Source of the DNA: Cymbidium sinense
Taxonomy: Eukaryota; Streptophyta; Magnoliopsida; Asparagales; Orchidaceae
DNA: 64,000 nucleotides
NCBI GenBank assembly: GCA_021442155.1
Contig: CM038216.1
Span: forward strand, 157,837,983 to 157,901,982
Reading direction: 5' to 3'
Shown here: one piece after another, positions 38,907-51,082 of the stretch
Numbering within the stretch: position 1 is the first letter of the stretch
How the letters are laid out: each line of letters starts with the position of its first letter
Program-made: the position numbers and the translations under genes
The notes under the pieces: model-generated
What the model was told of the DNA's origin: nothing
Database searches by the model: none
The model's input: only the letters and a program-made list of their open reading frames with translations

Positions 38907-39339
38907 TGGAGTAAGGGCTATTGGTGGTGAAAGTCTAAACATCGAGATGAAATTAGTGCAAGTCATCATAATTTAATATTAAGAGCTTAAATTTTTAAAT
39001 ATAAATTCTTTAATCTTAGATTTAAATTTTTGAGCATGTATTATATATATGAGTTTATAATTAAAATTACTTAAATATTAAAAAAAATGAAACTCATTTT
39101 AAATAAAAATTTTAAGATGTAGATATGAAAATTTATATTATGATCATTATGGTGCAATGTATTAAAAATTTATAAGAATTAAATGCCTCATAAAACACTC
39201 AGTCTAGGTATATTGTTAGCTCTAGTTTTAATTAATAAGAAATAGAAATAAAAATAAACACATTTAGATATTATATAATGATGACTAAATTTATTTTCTA
39301 GAAAATATGAACATATGAATTAGAATTGACTGTTCAGTT

Positions 39340-39402
<63 letters not shown>

Positions 39403-39501
39403 TATGTATATATATATTATATATATATATGTAATAACATATATATAAAATAATATATGTATATTTTATATATATATATATGTAACAATTATATATATAT
39501 G

Positions 39502-39545
<44 letters not shown>

Positions 39546-42462
39546 TAATATATATATATTTATATATATTGTATATATATATATATGTATATATGAAAAT
39601 AAAATCGATGCTCTTGCCATTGTTAATACTAATTCTTTTGATAAAATAATATGATGAAGTTATTGTTATTTTAAATATATTTTTGTTGTAATCGCAATTT
39701 CATTATTTTAGTTAAAATTAAACACACATTTCAGTACTCCATAGTCCACTAAGAGAAGATTCATTATTGTATTTTGTAGTGAGTGAAGAGTATATATGTT
39801 CTTTTTTAATTCGTGATGATAGTAAAAATCATGGCTAATTTGATAAGTGAAGCAAAATTCTTTTAACAAAAAGTTTAGATATCATGAAAAATCTTGCATG
39901 GACTTTAATGGTTATTAGTCAATGATTTTGACAAATTTTTAATGCAAAATTTCTATAACCATTCTTTGAGAATTATTCTAGAAAAAAATTAACCGCTCTA
40001 GAAGGTTTCTAAGGTTGTTGTTAAATTAAGTAAATTTCATATATTATATATTTTAAAAACTACTATCAAAGTACACACATTGGTTAAATTTTCAACCATT
40101 GTCACTAGAAAGAAGTTGAAACCAAGAATTATTGTCAAGTCATAAATATTGGTTGACTTTTTAGTCATCATCACTCTACCTAAATTACAAAAAGAAGTTA
40201 AAATAAAGCATGACTTTGTACTCTTTATCTTGATAGTGTCTTTAAAAAAACCCATTGAATTTGAACATTATGGTGTTGAGATGTCCAACAAGAATTATGC
40301 ATATTGAAAGAGTAAAAATGTGTTTCAAAATTACAAATAATAAAGTTGAATATAAAATATTAATTATTTTATTGCAATTTACATTTAATGTTAAGTATAA
40401 TTGCCAATGTGAGTATTCTTTGTTAACATGAATCAAAATATGGTTTTAATTGTTTTAATTATTTTAATTAGTGTATCACCCCTTAATAGATTTAGTGTCA
40501 CTCAAGCCAAATAAGGTTAGGGTATGCCTAAAGAAATTGGTTAGGTCAATTTAAGTAAAGCCAACTAGGATGAATGTTCATAGAGTTGTCTTAAACATGA
40601 TTCTACCACTTGAATTTGCATAAAAAAATACCATAAATAATTAAAAGTCTAGTACAGTGAACAACCTTTTTAAAAATCAACTTCACCATGAACAAGCACC
40701 TTGCCAAGTAATCTACTTCCCTTGGTGATCCCCTTCAAAATTTGTCCACTAAAACTTGACTATGATTCCAATGTGATGTGGGCTATAGATGAGCTACTTA
40801 TTTTTACCCAATGGGTAGATGGGGGCTCTCCAAGGTGCCTAGATGAGTATAGAAGGCTATGGTAAGGTTTGATTTTCAATGGTAGTATAAATATGCTAGT
40901 GATTAGAGTAGACTAATATAAGACAAAATAGGTTCATTATGGACCCATAACCTAAAACACTTAATACTCCCTCTATAGAAGTATACTTTAAATTAAATTA
41001 AGAATAATTTTTAGATTTAAAAGTTTGCTAATGATTTAAATATTTTATGAATTTTCATCGAGTTTAGATATTTTTAAAGAATTTCTTTAAGAGTGATCAC
41101 AAGAGAACTGTCTAGAGTTGATTGGTTTCACACATAAAGTTGATTAAACTTTAAGAAATAATGGAATTATACTAAAATAAATGCTTGGAAATTGAAGAAG
41201 GGTGTTAACTATAATTCTAGTGATTTAAATTAGTTTAAGTACACAAACAAACACCACAATAAAGCTAGGTCAATTCAACCTTAAGTCATCCACTTCAAAC
41301 ACTTTTAAAATAGGTTTTTAGTAGAGAAAAAACATAAAACATAAATTTCAAATATAAATGATAATTTCAACAACGCATCACAATGAAAAGTTTATAGAAA
41401 ATACCATTACAAAAATTTAGAATTATTCACTAAAGTAGCCCAACAAATAGGATCACCAAACTCTTCCTTCACATTCGCCGACTACCAAGCACCAAGCCAA
41501 ACACTTGGAGATTTTTCTTCTAATTTAGGTACAAAATATCATTAATATTATTCCGCCATAATAAATAAGAGTTATATACAACACATGCTAATTCAAACTA
41601 AAAAATGGAGAAAAAGGAAGGTTAAAGGGAGGGGCGATATATTGACTTAAGCAGATGGCCTCTTAATGCAACAAAAATAAATTTTATTTAATTAATTTAT
41701 AAAAGGTGCACTCGTACCTAAAATAACACCAAACATAACATTTAACAAAGATTACATGCAATAATGAAAATTTACATGGCATTTAATAAAACATAAAGAC
41801 ACACACATTAATACATTTTATAGTCTTTATGGCTTCAAAGTAAATTTCTTACCATGGTCTTCTTGTTCATATAATGGAACCATCAATTCTTTTCTTCAAT
41901 TCCTTTGTTTTAGCCCATGTGATTGGACCTCCTTATGTTGTGTTTTTTATGTTATAGCTGAGTTGATGAGACATAATGGCATCAATTTGTCACCTAGTGG
42001 TCATAACCAAAAGTCTAGGTTAGCATGACATTTTAATTAATGTTAGTTCACTTGCACTCAAAATTTCCAAATGATTTGTTGTAAAAGAAGGCTATCAAGA
42101 ATACTAAAAAAAATGTAAGAAATATATATGCCTTCACACCATAAGTTGTGTCAACTCTATTAGAAGAAAAGAGACCATATGAAGAGATTGCACTTTTTAA
42201 GATGATAAACAAACTTATGGGTTTCCCTCATTTATGTCAATTTATTCATTAAGACCATCTTCTACTTTTTTAGGGTTAGGCTCAAGGTATATGGTCAACC
42301 CTCTACTTTGTCTTTGTCAGAGAAGCATAGAATTAATTATTATTTTAAGCAAATGAAGACACCATCATGGTGCAAAATGTAGTTTATATAACATTGGTTT
42401 GTAATCACCTTAATTTATAGTGCACTTCATTTTCTTTTCTAATGGCAGGAAAAAATTTTAAT
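38907..42462. other. AT-rich intergenic sequence, no gene seen
   Basis: Apart from the microsatellite at 39341-39595 this stretch shows no supported gene, RNA or mobile-element end. The few open frames are short and have no recognisable motif. Confidence 0.5.
39341..39595. repeat. Complex AT/TA microsatellite, about 255 bp
   Basis: Runs of AT broken by gtata, ataaaata and gtaaca pieces. It looks like an old, interrupted AT array. Confidence 0.93.
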
Positions 42463-43341
42463 ACAACAACAACAAATTTTATCCCACTAAGTGGGTTATT
42501 ACATGAATCGTTCGTCTCCATTGTGTCTTATTATGTGTCAAATTCTCATTTAATTCAAGTATACTAAGGTCATTTTTTATACATCTTAACCAAGTATTTT
42601 TTAGGTCTACCTCTACCTTTATTAATATAAGACAAATCTAATGCATCTACTCTCCTAACTGGGTCATCGGACGGCCGACGCTTTATGTGGACAAACCATC
42701 TAAGGTGACTCTCTAATCTTATCGCCACGAGCTACTCCAACTTTTTCCAACATACTCATTTCGTGATTTTATCTCTAAGAGTAAAGCCACTCATCCACCT
42801 AAGCATCCTCATCTCTCAGAATACTTAACTTAGTCTTATGCTTCTTTTATTGGCCAACATTCTGCACTATAAGTCATTGCGTGTCTTACCACCATCTTAT
42901 AAAATTTTCCTTAAGTTTAAGTGGAACTTTTCTATCACACACAAAGCCGATATTCCTCCACTTCAACCATCCAACTTGAATTCTACTAATAACATCTCCA
43001 TCTATTTCACCATCATTTTGAACAATAGAGCCTAAATATCTAAATCGCCACTCTTATTAATGACTTGTTCACCTAATGTCACAACACTACCACTAGAACT
43101 TCTACAATTAAAATTATACCCATATATTCAGCTTTTAGATCTACTTAAACTAAAACCTTAGACTCTAAAGTTGACCTCCATAATTCAAGTTTCTGGACTC
43201 CTCTCTAGTCTTATCAACAAGAAGAATGTCATCAAAAAAAGCATATAACCAAGGTACATCTTCTTGTAAATGCCTAGTAAGAACATCCATAACTAAAGTA
43301 AAAAAGATAAGGGCTTAAAGCTGATCCTTGATGTAATCCAA
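42463..43341 (-). mobile_element. 5'-truncated LINE fragment
   Basis: Minus-strand non-LTR retrotransposon. The left end is a (CAA)n run, that is a (TTG)n tail on the element strand. The right part includes gaatgtcatcaaaaaaagcat (around 43220-43245), reading as a decayed form of the RT block FDDILLVDK. It aligns with 48622-49495 and is cut off where the RT continues upstream. No open frame remains. Confidence 0.82.
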
Positions 43342-44053
43342 CTTAAGCATCTTCAAACCCTTGCAATGATTAGTAGTGATTTTAACCACTAAATTTGGTT
43401 CACATAAACTCCATGAAAGTCCTTTTTTCCTTGTAATGTTATGAACATTTCACTTAGATAGTAATTGAAAAACATCTAATTCTTTGTCTCATTTCACTCA
43501 TCAAATCTATCCAGTATAAATTAAATATTTGGTCAATCTCTTCTCTCATTTTCTATTTTATATTATACATTTGATATATGGTCATCATATATTTTCTTAG
43601 ACATACTTGTTTAGAGGAAGCATAAGGTATTTGAAGCAATATGTATATAACTACATCCTAGCTTTGATTATATGAACAAATAACTAGACCATGGAAAAGT
43701 TTTCCCAAATGGTGGCAAAGCACCATCAAATTGACCACCAGTTAACATCATTTTTCTAAGCTAATTTTGTGTATAAATACCTCCAAAATAAAGATGTCCA
43801 AACACATCAAAATTTAATCAATGAATAATTATTTTTTCTTAATAATTAATAGTTATGCTCAAACTAATCTAAAAGTCTTACAATTGAGCTCTTCTCAAGC
43901 TACAATAAAAAAATTTCAAATCTATCAATCTAATTAGAAAGAACATAATCCTGCTTATTTGGAATACATATCTTTATATTCACAACATAAACAAATAAGA
44001 ATAATAAAACAAATAAATAAATGAAATCAAGACGCACTTATTCCTCGTCAACC
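43342..44053. other. AT-rich 3' flank of the PADRE gene
   Basis: No gene or mobile-element end recognised. The part nearest 44053 would include the 3' UTR of the minus-strand PADRE gene. Confidence 0.45.
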
Positions 44054-44557
44054 TCATGAACAGTACTCAACATTCTCCTCAATCTGCTGCCTTTTCTCAA
44101 GTATCTGTTCTTCTTCCACTATCCCCTCGCCGCTGGCAATCTCTCCTTCACTCATGCTGGCTACCGGCATCACCCTCAGCCTCCGAAACCTCCTCCTTTT
44201 TTTCTGGTCAGCCCTTCGTAGCGCCATGCTTGCCTTCATAGCCATCGCAGCCATGGCAGCACCCGTTACCCTCCCCGCAAGCTCCGCCGCTGCCAAAACA
44301 AAGTAGAGCTTCCCAAGCTCCAGCTCTGCCTCGGCTGGTATCACGGGCGGAAAAGAGTCGAAAACAATATTTTCGGCGTTGCAAATCCCGCCATCTGCAC
44401 CAGCCAGCGCATCTGCGGCGGTAAGTCGGGCAGTGTATGCGTGGAGAGAGCCGTCTTCGTCGATGACCATGATCTTAGACTTACGAACCGAGTAATCATT
44501 TACGGCGGTCACTGTGGTTGAAGAGGAGAGCGAAAAGGATGAGAGATAGGAGCCCAT
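44054..44557 (-). CDS. PADRE (DUF4228) domain protein, intronless
   Basis: 167 residues. An N-terminal MGSYLSS (Gly2 could accept myristate) is followed by a beta-rich region KIMVIDEDGSLHAYTA (28-43). Then come NIVFDS and LGKLYFVLA (81-89), the block MAAMAMKASMAL (102-113), a basic cluster (119-128) and an acidic C-terminal tail. This order (short N-terminus, DGSL-Y, F-D, G-YF-LP-like, A-KAS-AL) is that of the plant PADRE/DUF4228 family, whose members are small, often intronless and frequently pathogen- or stress-induced; the biochemical role is unknown. The start is the first ATG, with a TATA box about 70-80 bp upstream. It is a GC-rich island in an AT-rich region. Its frame is intact and I see no damage. 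Confidence 0.86.
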   Translation of the reverse strand: MGSYLSSFSLSSSTTVTAVNDYSVRKSKIMVIDEDGSLHAYTARLTAADALAGADGGICNAENIVFDSFPPVIPAEAELELGKLYFVLAAAELAGRVTGAAMAAMAMKASMALRRADQKKRRRFRRLRVMPVASMSEGEIASGEGIVEEEQILEKRQQIEENVEYCS

Positions 44558-44625
44558 GAAGGGTGAAGGAATTGGAGAACCAGAGAGAATCGGTCTGAAC
44601 GACTAGAGTTTCAAAGAAGTAGTTT

Positions 44626-44637
44626 GTTATTTATAAA
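44626..44637 (-). promoter_or_regulatory. TATA box of the PADRE gene
   Basis: On the gene strand this reads tttataaataac, about 70-80 bp upstream of the start codon, in the expected position for a plant core promoter. Confidence 0.7.
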
Positions 44638-44670
44638 GTAAAAAAATATATATTTTAATTAATTTTGATT

Positions 44671-44673
<3 letters not shown>

Positions 44674-44753
<80 letters not shown>
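44674..44753. repeat. (AT)n microsatellite upstream of the PADRE gene
   Basis: About 40 AT units roughly 120-200 bp upstream of the start codon, that is, within the proximal promoter. Confidence 0.95.
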
Positions 44754-44757
<4 letters not shown>

Positions 44758-45127
44758 GAGCTAAACGGTATTTTATAAATATATAAGATTTTTTTTATTC
44801 AAAAGAACAAGAATTATGAAATGATTGGGTCATGGCTGACGTGGGGATTACAGAGAATGTGGAAGAGGAAAGGAGGCGTGGAATAGAAATAAAGATAACG
44901 CTCGCGTGAATTTTCTTTTATTTTAGAAGCTTCCACTTATGGAGGTTCGTTATATTGTAGGTTGAACGATTCGGTCGTCTAGATGCAGTATGCGCGTTAG
45001 GTCTGACCGAACATAAAACGTGGGATTTAAGTCATCGCCCTCATGCATGAATTTTTAAGAAGTGATAAAAATTAAGGACTTAATTGAAATCTATTTTATT
45101 TTGTATTTCTAATTTTATTTTTATGTT

Positions 45128-45895
45128 TGTTGCATACTAAAATCAGTCAAGATAGAAAAAATTTACGCCTTAGCTTTTATGAAATTCATTACACACATAT
45201 GATTTAAAGAAACAAGAAAACTCCGTAATTTTACGAGAAAATCAAAAGAGGGAAAACCAGACATAGCCAAGAAAAAATCTTCCACTATGTATCATTTCAG
45301 TACAAATCTTCCAAATGGATTATAATTACATAATGAGAAGAACAACTTTATGAATGTCGTGGTAACAAAGAAGATGATGGTAAATGGGAACAACATCGAC
45401 AAAGTCGCATGATGAATCATGATGACGACGCCGATCGCGGCATCAATGACAATGATACGGCTGGTGACGACCGCCGAGTGGTGGCACGATTGCTTTGGAG
45501 GATCTTCGCTTTAGATCTCTCTCTCTCTTGTTTGCCCCTCATAGAAGAATGAGGCTATTTATATATCGGGAGTGACCTGTAATACATGAAAATCCAAACC
45601 ACTCCACTTCATCTGACAAATGAATTCCTTTGATCATTTGATGTATTTAAGTATTTGAATGCTCAAATGAAGTCAATTATGAGATCTTGTTGGATCTCCG
45701 CCAAGACGCCAATTTGACTATAAACACTTCATATTTGAGAGCTATTTAGATTTAACTATATCCCAAAGTTTCAAAGGATATTTTAAGTTGCCGACTAGTT
45801 TCAACTGGATCGCTTTTAGCATCAAGATTGGTTTTAAAGTAGTTTTTAAGTGACATATCGCTGTCCCCTATTTTTGGATGACATTATCTCAATCA
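45128..45895 (-). repeat. Left LTR-like repeat (3' LTR in element orientation)
   Basis: Aligns with 51083-51800: shared tttacgc-ttagcttt, aatcaaaagagggaaaaccag, tcttccactatgtatc, the CT run before gtttg, and gaggctatttata. That last block is an antisense TATA box (tataaatagcc on the minus strand, at plus 45552-45563). The right end of the match is approximate. Confidence 0.65.
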
Positions 45896-46329
45896 TCCAA
45901 AATATATATGTCAAATATCAAAATAACAAATTCTTCAATGAAATTATGCGCATATCATGTGTATGAACGAAATGGTTAATATCCAACATTTACAGTGCTA
46001 CGGGCGCTTAACGATATGAAAATGGAAGGCCTGCTAGGGTCAGAAGATGGAGAAAACCGCTAATGTGGTCACATCGCAAGAACGGATCACGCTGGATGCC
46101 AAAGCGGCAATGCCACACTCAGTGAACTGACCATATAATGGCTTACGGTATGGCGGCCTTAGCTCAGCGCGAATCTTTCGAAACTGAACTCGACGGGCAA
46201 TAATGATTACGCATATCAAAATATGCTAAATTACTGTAAGCCATTCACTCATCCACGACGTATATACATTTTACATCTATGTCATTTCGCTATTTTGACA
46301 TTTTAGTAATTTTTTTTAATTTTTTGCCC

Positions 46330-46660
46330 TATAGGTCTATAAAACCCCTGGCCAGACACTTTCTCTTCGAGAAGGGAGCATCAATGCCCAGTTCATACCT
46401 ACAAGTCTATTTTCCTCGAAAGAATCAATCGCCTTGTTTGACCGATTCTCGAGGCATCAAGCCCGTAGTCATACAAAGCAATTTTTTCTCTCGAAAGAGG
46501 TGTCAACTACCTTGTCAATCAAGAAAAAAATCACGCATATACCGCTACATTTTTCCTCGCAAAGAGGCGCCAACGCTTGTACCGAATCGGTTCAAGGCCA
46601 TCAAGGCCCGTAGTTCATACGATAGGTCTCGATTTTTTCTCGAAGAAATAACCGCTGTCG
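46330..46660. repeat. Irregular repeats built on tttttcctcgaaagag
   Basis: Four diverged units near 46413, 46490, 46551 and 46637 share ctcgaaagag-like cores followed by ccttg or gcttg. They lie in the noncoding part of the minus-strand gypsy relic. No frame here resembles a known protein. Confidence 0.5.
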
Positions 46661-46982
46661 ACCACCGTGGAGCGATGTTACGATTATAACCGTGAGATCG
46701 AATTTAATGACGGTGGTCATGGTGTACGGAGATGATGATAAATAATGGTATACGGCAATGATGGTCGCACGATGGTTTAACCGACGATCGATCGATGGTA
46801 ATGATAATCCGAATACGGGATGACCGGCAACTATAACGACTGGCGAGATGGCCGACAATAATACGGGCGGACCGTGACGAATGGTGGCGGTGATCACGAC
46901 GGGCGTTGGTGGTCGACCTGCCAAAAATGGTGATGATAATCTGCGGAGACAACGCTTTAATGGCGTGAGAGGCTGACAATGG

Positions 46983-47219
46983 TGATTTTGACCTATCCGG
47001 TTGTTTTGTCAGTGTGACTGACAATGTTAACCTCGTATGGAAGAGGTCAATTGAATTGCTGAGGATTTTGACCTATCCGAGGTTGTTTGTAGTGTTACCG
47101 ATGACAATTATGGAAAAGAGATCGCGATATCCACCAAGGACCTTTTGACCTATCCTGGTATCGCCCAAAGTGTTACTTGACTTCTTACATATGGAAGAGG
47201 TTCGATCAAGTCCCCTCGA
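46983..47219. repeat. Three tandem units of about 79 bp
   Basis: Units at 46983, 47063 and 47141 share ttttgacctatcc, a gtgtta/gtgtgac block and tatggaagag. Probably part of the 3' region of the minus-strand gypsy relic. Confidence 0.7.
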
Positions 47220-47679
47220 TTGATCATGCCCGATTGAGATACAACGTGAGTTGTATATTTCAAGTGGAGGATTAAATGAACAAGAAACAAGCTTGTAAGA
47301 AAAAGCCATAAACTCATTACTTTGATAATGTTGGTGATACATGTAACAAGATAACTTAACAAAAGGGATGATATATATTTTTAGAGAAAGTTAACAAAAG
47401 ACAAGAGTTGGAGAGGAAAAGATAAATGAGATAAATTAAAGCTACAATATTTATACACCAAGGATTAACACTTTTCAGAGACCCTCAATATTCCAAGTTT
47501 TAGTGATGATTTTTTCTCTCGATCTTTGGTCATAGCTTCAATGGTTGGTCATTCGATAACGGCGGGGAGTGTCTTTACAAAAAATTTTGATACTTATTTA
47601 TCTTGAAGATTAAAATTCTCGATGTTAAAGGTCACCGGGCGGGTTGAGCTTGTTTGAGGTAACATGATTGCTATTTGTT

Positions 47680-48060
47680 GATTTTCGCCACTTCAACCCT
47701 AATGGGAGTTTGAAATTTCATCTTAAGATGAGGTACCAAGTGACAACATCATCAAGATTGATTGAGGGTCTTCCAAAGATAGCGTTGTATGCTGAATTTG
47801 ACTTGATCACTATGAATTGAACTGAGAGTGACTTGTTGAGAAATTCTTTGAGAACAACGGAAGGGTGATCATCCCTCCACTGCATGGCTGATTATTAAAC
47901 CCATATGCCCCGCAATGGTTGAAGTTTTTCTTAATCATGCCCATGCTAAGAAAGGTGGAGTAAAATAAAATATCAACAACTCATTATCAATTAAAATTCT
48001 CTTAACAACATAACAGGGTCACCAATCCCCGCGACCGATGACAAGAGATCGATAACTTGG
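47680..48060 (-). pseudogene. Aspartic protease region of the minus-strand gypsy relic
   Basis: On the minus strand: a start with RILIDN and ELLIFY where the D-G-G-S active site is expected, then YGFNNQP, and NSAYNAIFGRPSIN (about 47760-47810), the conserved end block of plant gypsy proteases. Stops interrupt it. It follows gag in the element orientation. Confidence 0.72.
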
Positions 48061-48199
48061 ACTCTTCCAAGTTTGAGTTATTAAAAGTGATGGGATGATT
48101 AATATAAGATTTTTTAAACTCCGCTCTTCAAAGGAACATGAAGACTTGATTAGATAGTAGTGGCCCACTTGCAATCGCTTTCAATTTCTCTAACTATTT

Positions 48200-48620
48200 G
48201 GCATTATTGTGTTATTTTTGTGATAATTGTCCTGCTTAGTTGGAGCTATGTTTATTTGAGTTGGTTGGTTTTGCATAAATTGACAATATCTTGAATATGC
48301 CTCTCAATCTCTTCTTTAAGTTGTTTACGCCTCAGAGTATGCCACGACTTCGATGGAAGTGACAATATTGCTCTTGATTTCCTAAAGTTGGTTTCAGTGG
48401 ATGTGATCACTTAATGGTCTCTTCATCCCGAATAGCCATCAAGACGTTAACACGAGATGTGTTCAATGGCGTGTATTCCAGTCGTTGATGTGAGAGTCGT
48501 GGAGGGAGATCACGTCTGCCTTGTTGCTTCTTCTGATGAGATTGTTGATCTGTGTTTCCTAGAGCACTCTTACATTTTTCTATGGATTGTTCAAATTATT
48601 TTCGGGCATTAATAGATCAA
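48200..48620 (-). pseudogene. gag C-terminal part (zinc-binding block) of the minus-strand gypsy relic
   Basis: Reads PLNTSRVNVLMAI and then EQYCHFHRSRG on the minus strand, corresponding to the YCxFHxxxGH block that plant Tat-type gag proteins carry. The expected second Cys is lost and stops occur. The frame is cut by a LINE insertion at 48622. Confidence 0.7.
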
Positions 48621-48621
48621 T

Positions 48622-50075
48622 AACAACAACAACAACACAACAAGCCTTAATCCCACTAGTGGGTCGCCACATGAATCCTTCGCTCCATCAGGTTCTATTA
48701 TGTATCAAATTCTCATTTAATTCAAGATACTAAGATCATTTTTATACATCTTAACCAAGTCTTTTAGGTCTACCTCTACCTTTTTTTAACATAAGGCAAA
48801 TCTAATGCATCTACTCTCTTAATCGTCATCGACGGCCGTGACGCTTTATGTGGCCAAACCATCTCGCACTCCCTAATCTTATCTACCATCGCTACTCAAC
48901 TTTTTCCTAACATACTCATTTTGTATTCTATCTCTAAGAGTAAAGCCACTCATCCACTGAGCATCCTCATCTCTATAACACTTAACTTAGTCTTATGCTT
49001 TCTTTTATTAGCCAACATTCTCGCACATAAGTCATTGCGTGTCTTACCACCATCTTATAAAATTTTCCTTAAGTTTAAGTGAAACTTTTCTATCACATAA
49101 TAAAGCCGATGCTTTCCTCCACTTCAACCATCCAACTTGAATTCTACTAATAACATCTCCATCTATTTCACCATCATTTTGAACAATAGAGCCTAAATAT
49201 CTCAATCGCCACTCTTATTAATGACTTGATCACCTAAAGTCACAATACTCACTAAAACTTCTACAACTAAAATTACACTCCATATATTCGCTTTTAGATC
49301 TACTTAAACGAAAACCTTAGACTCTAAAGTTGACCTCCATAATTCAAGTTTCGTTGGACTCTCTAGTCTTATCAACAAGAAGAATGTCATCAAAGAAAAG
49401 CATACACCAAGGTACATCTTCTTGTAAATGCCCCATAAGAACATCCATAACTAAAGTAAAAGATAAGGGCTTAATGTTGATCCTTGATGTAATCCAATCA
49501 AATAGGAAAATATTTTGTCAATCCTCCTTGTGTTTGGACACAAGTAATGCCTCTAGTATACATATCCTTAATGACTTGAATATAACCAATATTAACTCTT
49601 TGTGTTCTAGAACTCTCCAAAGAACATCTCTTGAGACTTTATCATAAGCTTTCTAAATAAATAAATATCATATGTATCCTTCTTACTTTCTATGCTTCCA
49701 TCAAACCTCTTAACAAATGTATGCATCCATAGTAGATCTACCCGCATGAAACCAAACTAATCAGAGAAACTTCGTATCACATCACAACCTATGCTCAATT
49801 ACTCTCCCATAATTTTAATGAATGACACTTAACTTAATTCCTCTATAATTTGCACACTCTTGCATCACCTTTATTCTTAAATATAGGAACCAACAAACTC
49901 TTTCTCCACTCATCCGCATCTTTTAGTTTTAAAATAACATTAAAAAAGATTTTAAGCCAAGAAATTCCTTGATCTCCTAAACATTTCCACACATCTATTG
50001 GAATATTATCCGGTCCTACTGCTTTTCCACATTTCATTTTTCTTTAAAGCTTCACTAACTTCAAATTTACTAATA
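48622..50075 (-). mobile_element. 5'-truncated LINE fragment with RT remains, inserted in gag
   Basis: The left end is a (CAA)n run (the (TTG)n tail on the element strand). RT remains on the minus strand include FFDDILLVDK near 49380-49405 and, upstream, KAVGPDNIPIDVWKCLG with EWRKSLLVPIFKNKGDA (49843-50037), both diagnostic of plant non-LTR RTs. The frame is broken by shifts. The right end is approximate. Confidence 0.88.
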
Positions 50076-50079
50076 ATGC

Positions 50080-51060
50080 GATAAAAATAAAATTTCTATT
50101 TTATTTAGGTATTAAGGTTGCTAAAATCAATCGCATTTATCCTTCATGAAAAGTTAATCAAAATACATCAAATATCATCATCAGAATTTTTTCTAACAAG
50201 TTTATTCGATATCATCTCATAATATGAGTGAAAGGTCCAGATCTGAGCTCCAAGGAAAACTACTTAGTAATTCTCTACTGTATTTAGCTTAGGAGAATCT
50301 CTAAGTATTCTTTAAGTGATTCACCATCATTTTGATGAATGTCAAGAGATAAGAGGAATCTTTAATGATCCTCCGGTTTGAATGAACTATTCTACTAAAA
50401 TCTTGGCGAGTTCTCAAAAGGTATGGATGGATCTGAAGGAGTAGAACCAAGTGCGAGCTTGTTAAGGGTAACGAAAGACTTGACAAAGTCTGTGAGCTCG
50501 CCATAATGGTGAATGATGTGTTCATATTTATGCCCCATCATGGAATCAATGCTCTAAGCTTGAAACCTACCGAATAGATGTTGAAGAATAGCTTCATAAA
50601 GGTGAGGACTCATCCATGCTTAAGGATGATTTATCTTGAAGGTGAAATTCATCTTGCATTAAGCCATAATTAAACAACATGACGAAATGTCAACAGATAA
50701 GAATGTGTCAAGATACCATCAATAATTGGTGAATTAGCAGTTGGTTGAGTTGCACGATGGATGAGTAACTAGCGTCAAGAAGATCAACATCACGATCTCT
50801 ACGGAGGAACTTATAAGGAATTAGTATTTTGACCTCCATGGCTAATGATCATCTTAGATGTTAGCCATAGTCTTTCCTAAAAAATGATCATCTCATTTGA
50901 GACTCTTCCATTTATCATGATCTTTAAAGGATTCTTTTGCTCCTTCATAAATACTCACATCGAGAGAGTGAAGCATCTCCTTCAAGAATTAGTTTGAGAG
51001 TGATGGAGTTAGAGCGAGGTCTGGTCAAGTATCTCATTACATAATGCTTCAAAATGAATT
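50080..51060 (-). pseudogene. gag N-terminal part of the minus-strand gypsy relic
   Basis: Minus-strand frames contain YGELTDFVKSFV and NDGESLKEYLEI, the core of the retrotransposon gag domain (PF03732-like: a helix with F--L...F, later GESL--Y). Stops and shifts break it. It lies directly inside the right LTR-like repeat, as expected for the first gene of a minus-strand element. Confidence 0.65.
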
Positions 51061-51082
51061 CTTTTCTCACATATGAAATATT

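Noticed and set aside
44056..44241. 61-codon plus-strand frame within the PADRE gene
   Set aside because: Antisense shadow of the minus-strand gene.
46601..47024. Overlapping minus-strand frames of about 106 codons, His/Arg/Ile-rich
   Set aside because: The stretch is a low-complexity gatgat/ggt-rich sequence. No domain is seen, and it lies in the noncoding part of a gypsy relic.
45128..47460. Integrated plant pararetrovirus
   Set aside because: No movement protein, coat protein or viral RT motif is seen. Gag and protease motifs to the right match Ty3/gypsy retrotransposons.
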